Part shown: positions 58,590 to 64,000 of the stretch, piece after piece
Layout of the letters: each line of letters starts with the position of its first letter
Position numbering within the stretch: position 1 is the first letter of the stretch
From: Trissonchulus latispiculum
Lineage: Eukaryota; Nematoda; Enoplea; Enoplida; Ironidae
Direction: 5' to 3'
Length of the DNA stretch: 64,000 nucleotides
Assembly (NCBI GenBank): GCA_030248195.1
Contig: JASAND010022863.1
Span: 38,930 to 102,929 of the forward strand
The notes under the pieces: model-generated
Told to the model about the DNA's origin: nothing
What the model saw: the letters and a program-made list of their open reading frames with translations, nothing else
The model's database searches: none
Made by a program: the position numbers and the translations under genes

Positions 58590-58755
58590 GCCAGCACCAC
58601 TTCAGGACCAGGACCAAGAGTCTAAAACTAAGACCACCCTCAGGACCACTGTCAGGACCATCCTCAGGACCACTTTTAGGTCAGCCCTCAGGACCACTTT
58701 CAGGACCACCCTCAGGACCAGGTTCTGAAACCAGGACCACCCTCAGGGCCTTAGG
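58590..58755. repeat. 15-bp minisatellite (CCTCAGGACCACTTT)
   Basis: About ten degenerate 15-bp units. Because 15 is a multiple of three, the plus strand reads as a Thr-Leu-Arg-Thr-Thr repeat, which is not evidence of a gene. Confidence 0.9.
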
Positions 58756-59747
58756 TAGGAATATTTACCAGACAAAAAGCTAATATTTCCAAAAATACAA
58801 AGAAATTCTCTAAGCAATAAACTACATTTGCAAAACTATATACATAAGGGTTACTATATTACCGTATTTTCGAACTGGTTACTGGGCAAAATTCTAACTT
58901 TGTGTAAGCCTTTTTGCAATCCTTTTGGCCTGGCTTAATCTTCAACCTTCTGCTACTGTCTCCCACAGCTATTTTGCTTTCTGACCAGCTAGGGCGGTCG
59001 CTGAGACTACTTAAGCGCAGATTCGAAAATATGCTGAGATACTACAGATGCACGAACTAGGACAAAATACACGTCCTCGTATAATGTATACATGTATAAG
59101 CCTAAACACTGCTTTGTCGCCACAGCAGAGAGCAAAGATGCAGCGGTCGCTGCGACTTTCCAGTTTCCACTGAGATGAAGCATCTATAGAGTACATCAAA
59201 AGCATAAGCCCAAGCATCAGCCATTAGACAAGTCTCTGTAGAGGAATCTTGCCCTTTTTGGGCACTACTTGTTTACACTAATATATTTGCTTGAATTATA
59301 TGATTTTCTTCCTTGGACTAGATTGCATACAAGGTTAACGAAAGTAATTAAATAGTTTGATAGTTAAAATCATTTTTCTAACTAAATATCTCGACATTTC
59401 GGTTCCTATTTGATTCCACTTTTTTTGCAAAATTAGGCGTACCTAAATTGTTGCGCTAATGTATCTAATATTAGTCTGCTGTAATCCTTGTTTCTGTTAG
59501 TTTGCTACTCTTGTTTAGAACAATTTGTTTAACTTAAAAGATTGACTAAATGGTTCTTTTAGACGTCAATTCAAAATGCATAATTACTAAGTTTGGTAAC
59601 GATATATTTCTCGTCTCTTAACATCATCGAATTGTATCAATATACTGACGCTGGTACCTTTGTAGCTTCCGTATACTTCAGTAGTGAGCTAACTACCTTT
59701 ACCTCTGCTCAAATTAACGTCATAAAGGAAATTAAGAAAAATTAAAG

Positions 59748-60425
59748 AATGAAAGAAAGTTGCACACCACCACAGGCCTAAGCCTAAGCCACACCATTAC
59801 CTTAGGCTTATGCCCAATGCAGTCAAGATAAGATTTTTCTTTGTCAAATTATTGTAAATTCCAATTTATCGACTAAACAATTTTCCACACAAGCTCAAAA
59901 ACTCCTACATCTACTATTCTATCGTTAGCAAACCAAATTAAATTTCACAACTGATCACCACAAAGAAACCAATTATATTTCACAACTAACCAAATCAACC
60001 AAATTCAATTTTACAACTGAAAAACAAATCAATTTAAATTTCACACCTAACAAGTCAACCATATTCAATTTCGCAACTGACCACCACAAACAAGCCTATT
60101 TAAATTTCACAACTAAACAATTCATCCAAATTTAACTTCACAACTGACCACGGCACTAAGCTATACTTTATCTAAAAAATTTTATTCTCTCCAATACTAG
60201 GTGCTCCTAAATTTCTTATGCTTCAGACTTATAAGCTTGAGTATATATAAGGCATATACAGCTATAAGAAGAAGGCTAAGCCTAAGCCTAAGCCTAAGCC
60301 ATGGTTGAGTTTATAAGGTTAGTGTGTGGGAATTACTAGAAGAAAAGGTTAACCCAAAACAGAAAGGGTTAGTAAAGACTATGCATAAGGATAAGAAGAA
60401 GGGCAAGTCTAAGCCTAAGCCTTTC
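59748..60425. repeat. Interstitial TTAGGC-type tracts and a 35-40-bp tandem array
   Basis: Runs of AAGCCT are at about 59778-59794 (2 units), 60272-60301 (4-5 units) and 60408-60423 (about 3 units). Between them, 59880-60150 is a tandem array of AATTTCACAACTGACCACCA-type units with drifting length. The left edge (GAAAGAAAGTTGCAC, CACCACAGGCC) resembles the 3' tail of the SINE at 4003-4271. Confidence 0.75.
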
Positions 60426-60708
60426 TTTACGTAATCCATGGCTCCAAGAGACATTCAATTAGTAATCCATGACTTCAACCCTAATAAAAGCAGTAATCCT
60501 TAAAGCTGAAATCATAAAATCCAGTAATCCATAACGCCGCGAACACATAACTCCGTAATCCATAACGCCGTGAAAGCAAAAGGCAGTAATCCATAACGCC
60601 GCGACACAAAATGTCAGTAATCCATAAAGCCGATACCAATTTTTGGACACGGTGCGTTAGGGTGCCCAGTGTGTGCGTTAGGACGCCCAGTCTATGCGTT
60701 ATGTGGCG
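60426..60708. repeat. Minisatellite (CAGTAATCCATAACGCCGCG) plus a GCGTTAGG array
   Basis: Seven degenerate units of about 30 bp begin AGTAATCCAT (near 60431, 60461, 60491, 60522, 60553, 60584 and 60614). They are followed by two or three units GTGCGTTAGGGTGCCCAGT of about 29 bp. Minus-strand frames here repeat ALWIT-type peptides only because of the array. Confidence 0.88.
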
Positions 60709-61685
60709 ACTATTCCAATAGGAAACAACCGAGTCTGTTTCTTTCATAGTACTTAATATACAGTTTAAATAGATAACAAGAACAAATAGAACAAATAGAT
60801 AGACATAGAACAAATAGATGGGAACAATTAGTGAAATCTAAATAACTAAACTAACACTTTAAATCAGTAATCAATGTAAATTAATTGAAAATTATTTTTA
60901 TTTCTGAATTTTTGTAAAACAATCACAATTATCCTGTTCCAAGTTATATCCAAAGAATCAAGTCAAATTAAAAATTTAAGATGAATTTTCATGTTTCCAT
61001 AAACTTACCATATTTTTTGCGCGTAAACAAAGATTTTGTTTTGACACTCCACTAAACAGATATATTTTAATTAATTGAAACTAATTTGTGCTTTCAAATT
61101 TCAGCAGTAAAGTTTTCATTTTAGGCAAACAGACTTATATTCATTAATGCGGACCCCTTCAATTTAAACTTTTAAACGGTGCATTACGTTAACACTTTCA
61201 TAATAGATCTTCGAGATCTATCTTCTAGGTCTAACTAAGACTGATTACTATAAGGGGCAGTTAACTTGAAGTTCATTGTGTCAACATATATATGCGTGTA
61301 CACATATACTTGATGCTACAAAAGAACCAGAACTTGATACTATATCCAGAAAACAGCAGACCTCTTTTTGCGACTCCACTTGGACCTCCCCTGCCACCAG
61401 AAGTGGGAATATTCGCGTTCTGATCAATCTGTAGCCAAAGTGAACTTCTTAGACATTTTCAATTAATAGCTTTTAATAATATTTAATATTTAAACTTTCG
61501 CGTATTAGTGCATGCTTGCCTGTTTACCTATCAGCATCAAACCTGACTGAACTCAAAACTTGAAATTTAAATATTAAAACTGAAGCATTGTCAAGCTGGT
61601 TTAATATTAATATTTTTAGTTTGAATACCCATTAACAGCTAGAAAATATTTTCCTTTGCGGTGAGGTCGGGGCAGTTACATATAC
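60709..61685. other. AT-rich noncoding DNA
   Basis: Apart from a small GATCTTCGAGATC inverted repeat near 61206, nothing was recognised. Confidence 0.4.
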
Positions 61686-62163
61686 GGGTCTTATCTCGAT
61701 TACCCCCCCCAGTACTCAAAATCCTTAAAACTTGACCAAATGAGCTAAAATTTGGTGTGGGTATGTTTTCGACCACGCTGAGTTCAAATATCGCAAAATT
61801 TTTCGATTTCGCGAAATTCGATTTTTTTTTCGATTTCTAAGGGATAAGTATTCTAGTATAAGCTAAAGATTTATGCTTAAGATGTAAGCTTATTTTGAGC
61901 TAACGAAAAGCTGAAACAAAAAAGGACTTCAGATTCGTGTTCTACGACCCCGAAAACCCCTATATGCATCTTTTCAGCAAAATCGAAGACAAAAAATTTT
62001 TCGGTCCCCCCTTAGAAATCGAAAAAAATCGAATTCCGCGAAATCGAAAAATTTTGCGATATTTGAACTCAGCGTAGTGGAAAACATACCCACACCAAAT
62101 TTTAGCTCATTTGGTCAAGTTTTAAGGATTTTGAGTACTGGGGGGGTAATGGAGATAAGACCC
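61686..62163. mobile_element. Foldback family GGGTCTT, copy 2
   Basis: The arms start GGGTCTTATCTC and end GAGATAAGACCC and are near-perfect complements of about 200 bp. The centre reads TTAAGATGTAAGCTTATTTTG, close to that of 48379-49023. Shared anchors are TTTGGTG-GGTA-GTTTTCG, CAGATTCGTG and CTAACGAAAAGCTGA. Flanks ACATATAC and AGTTATAC agree at 6 of 8. Confidence 0.9.
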
Positions 62164-63195
62164 AGTTATACTTCTATGTATTTTTCATCCTGTTCAGCGT
62201 TTCAAGAACACTGCACTGCACTTTGCCTTAAGACTTAAGACTACATAGGTTTACGAAGGAAGTGCTTACTAATTATAATTCAAATCACTCAAATCAGAGC
62301 ATTAAAGCACAATTAATTGATTAATTTTGCCTTTCGTCTAAAGACATCTCTTAAAATTCTAAAATGTAGAATATTTATCCTTTGTCACCCCAACCGCTTT
62401 GTTTCGTTGTAGATCAGAGTCCTCTGCTACTGAGTTATGTTAAGTACCAGTATACAAAATTATCAGAAAATAAATAGTTTTTATGAGAGCAATTCTCTTC
62501 AAAACACCATCACAGTCTTAAAACACCTCAAGAACGGAATAATGTCCATATCATTTGAATTATTATCTTACGGACATATACCCATGCCAAAATGAAGCTT
62601 ACTTTATTTAGTTTGGAACTTTCTTCATGGAAATTTGGATCACATACAACTGTTGTCGCCCAGAAACCGATTCTCGGTGGATTCACCCCGCCATTTCTGG
62701 CATGCTATGAAAGTGTTAAATTCAGTTCCTATACTATATTTGCTACTTCAAAAGTTGACATTTTAGACCCTAAAAACTTAGATTAAAGAAATATCAGCAC
62801 GACAGCACGCAATCAACTCTTGGCTGGAAATCATTAAAGTCTGAAAACGCTTTTTCCTCAAATTAATTTGCAGGGAGGGCGCTAATCTTAGATGAAGTTG
62901 GAGTCATAAAACGTAAGCCGTAAGTTTATGGACGTCCCCAACAACTCTGAAACAAACTTTTGGATTCAGTTAAAATCTCATTGAAATGCAGGAACTTTAC
63001 TTGCAAAACAATTTTTATTAGATATTTAAATGCATTCTTTACAGTGGTTCACTCACACACTACATAAACAAAATACGTCGGACGTTAGCACTTGGAAGAC
63101 CGATATAAAATGACTAAGTACGCAACCATAGTATATACTCTTAGAAAATTTAAAGCAGAAACTGCAAGAATCATTTTTGTAGATGATAATTGATA
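62164..63195. other. Noncoding DNA
   Basis: No gene was recognised. The plus-strand frame at 62592-62786 is short and unmatched. Confidence 0.4.
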
Positions 63196-63974
63196 AAGGC
63201 CAGTTTACACTACCAGACTTTCACCAGACCAGACTTGCACCAAACTCAAGTCTGGTGAAAAAATTTCACCAAACTTATACTTTACACAATCAGACTTGAC
63301 ACGCCAAACTTTCACCAGATATTGTCCAGACTTCGGACAAACTTTGAGAGGGATCCAATGACATTTCGAAAAAATTGAGCGCCACGCTTAAAAACATTGG
63401 GTGAACACATTTGTGAATATTAACTCACATTTACATATGAATATTAAAGCGTGAAACTAACCTTCTGAGGGACCCTATCTCAGTTGAACAGTGACTAGTC
63501 CCAACTCTGCGATATCTAGCATGAGTAATCATTTCACTCATTCAAAATTATTTCAAAATATGAATATCAGAATTGCTTGAAACGGATGAATCGGTTATTG
63601 TTTGAAAGAATTCTTGTAGAGATCATTTCTAAAATTTCTTCAGTTGTCCAAATAGCCATAATGTATGTAAAAACCTTTGCGCAACGAAACAGAACCCTCA
63701 AAACATGCTGCACTACAAAAAGCAATCAATTCTAGAGACTCTATGGCAGTCAGGTCACGTGTTTTTATGCGAATTCTGATTGGTTGTTTTCACCAGACAT
63801 CATGTGAAAATTGCCACCAGACCAAACTGAGTTTGGAAGTCTGGCGGAGATCTGGCAGAAGTCTGGTCGAAGTTTGGTCTTACTTTACACTACCAGATTC
63901 TCACCAAACTTCCACCAGACTTGAGTTTGGTGCAAGTCTGGTCTGGTGAAAGTTTGGTAGTGTAAACTGGCCTT
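63196..63974. mobile_element. Foldback AAGGCCAGTTTACACTA with AGTCTGGTG word arms
   Basis: The ends AAGGCCAGTTTACACTACCA and the inverted TAGTGTAAACTGGCCTT match exactly. The arms (about 63196-63345 and 63790-63974) are arrays of AGTCTGGTGAAA/TTTCACCAGACT words. It shares its terminal 16-17 bases with the Kv2 intron-2 element but not its word. A 90-residue plus frame is an array artefact. Confidence 0.9.
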
Positions 63975-64000
63975 AAGACAGATAATAAGAGATAAGGACA

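Noticed and set aside
58501..58728. Thr-Leu-Arg repeat peptide
   Set aside because: It is a 15-bp minisatellite; the periodic peptide follows from the unit length.
60426..60708. Regularly spaced repeats as a CRISPR-like array
   Set aside because: Units are degenerate and contiguous with no unique spacers, and the DNA is eukaryotic.

Overview
The window is invertebrate metazoan nuclear DNA: AT-rich, intron-containing and dominated by mobile elements and inverted repeats. Introns run from about 0.5 kb to 11.8 kb with GT/AG borders. I cannot place the species from sequence alone. Animal origin is shown by a Kv2-type potassium channel, a proteasome beta-5 gene with animal-like sequence, a Penelope-like retroelement, an animal-type non-LTR retrotransposon and tRNA-derived SINEs.

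Two protein-coding genes can be reconstructed completely, both on the minus strand. The first is proteasome subunit beta type-5 (PSMB5), six coding exons from 22641 down to 6201, 291 residues. The second is a Shab/Kv2-type voltage-gated potassium channel, four coding exons from 47335 down to 43128, 709 residues. In both, every exon junction is in phase, the catalytic or selectivity-filter residues are present, and a good 3' splice site lies 20-30 bases upstream of the ATG. That suggests a 5' UTR intron or spliced-leader trans-splicing.

Layout. 1-6.1 kb: repeats, including a 2-kb TIR element carrying three tRNA-like SINE copies, and a decayed copia reverse-transcriptase fragment. 6.1-22.7 kb: PSMB5. 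Its introns hold a decayed duplicate of its own exon 5 end, a CpG-dense ACGCGCGT foldback, a 317-bp tandem array, a 145-172-bp tandem array, several foldbacks, a broken LINE and a hAT-type element with a perfect 8-bp target-site duplication (TSD). 22.7-23.8 kb: a 1.1-kb palindrome starting about 50 bp upstream of the PSMB5 ATG. 24-31 kb: G-run-rich and GC-richer noncoding repeats. 32-41 kb: a segmental duplication and a four-level nest of transposons around a Penelope-like pseudogene. 43-47 kb: the Kv2 gene with foldbacks in its introns. 48-64 kb: further foldbacks, a 5-kb hAT-like element, minisatellites and TTAGGC-type tracts.

The most striking property is the density and shared design of long inverted-repeat elements, roughly fifteen in 64 kb. 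Each has arms built from its own short, often self-complementary word (ACGCGCGT, ATACGGTA, ATTCGCGAAT, GGCCCGGG, GATTAAACGG, AGTCTGGTG and others). Five have 8-bp TSDs, four perfect and one with a single mismatch, which points to hAT-like mobilisation; three others have weaker 8-bp matches. Two related elements, at 48.4 and 61.7 kb, have diverged from each other while the two arms of each stay complementary. No database search was possible, so family names beyond the clear protein matches are inference.
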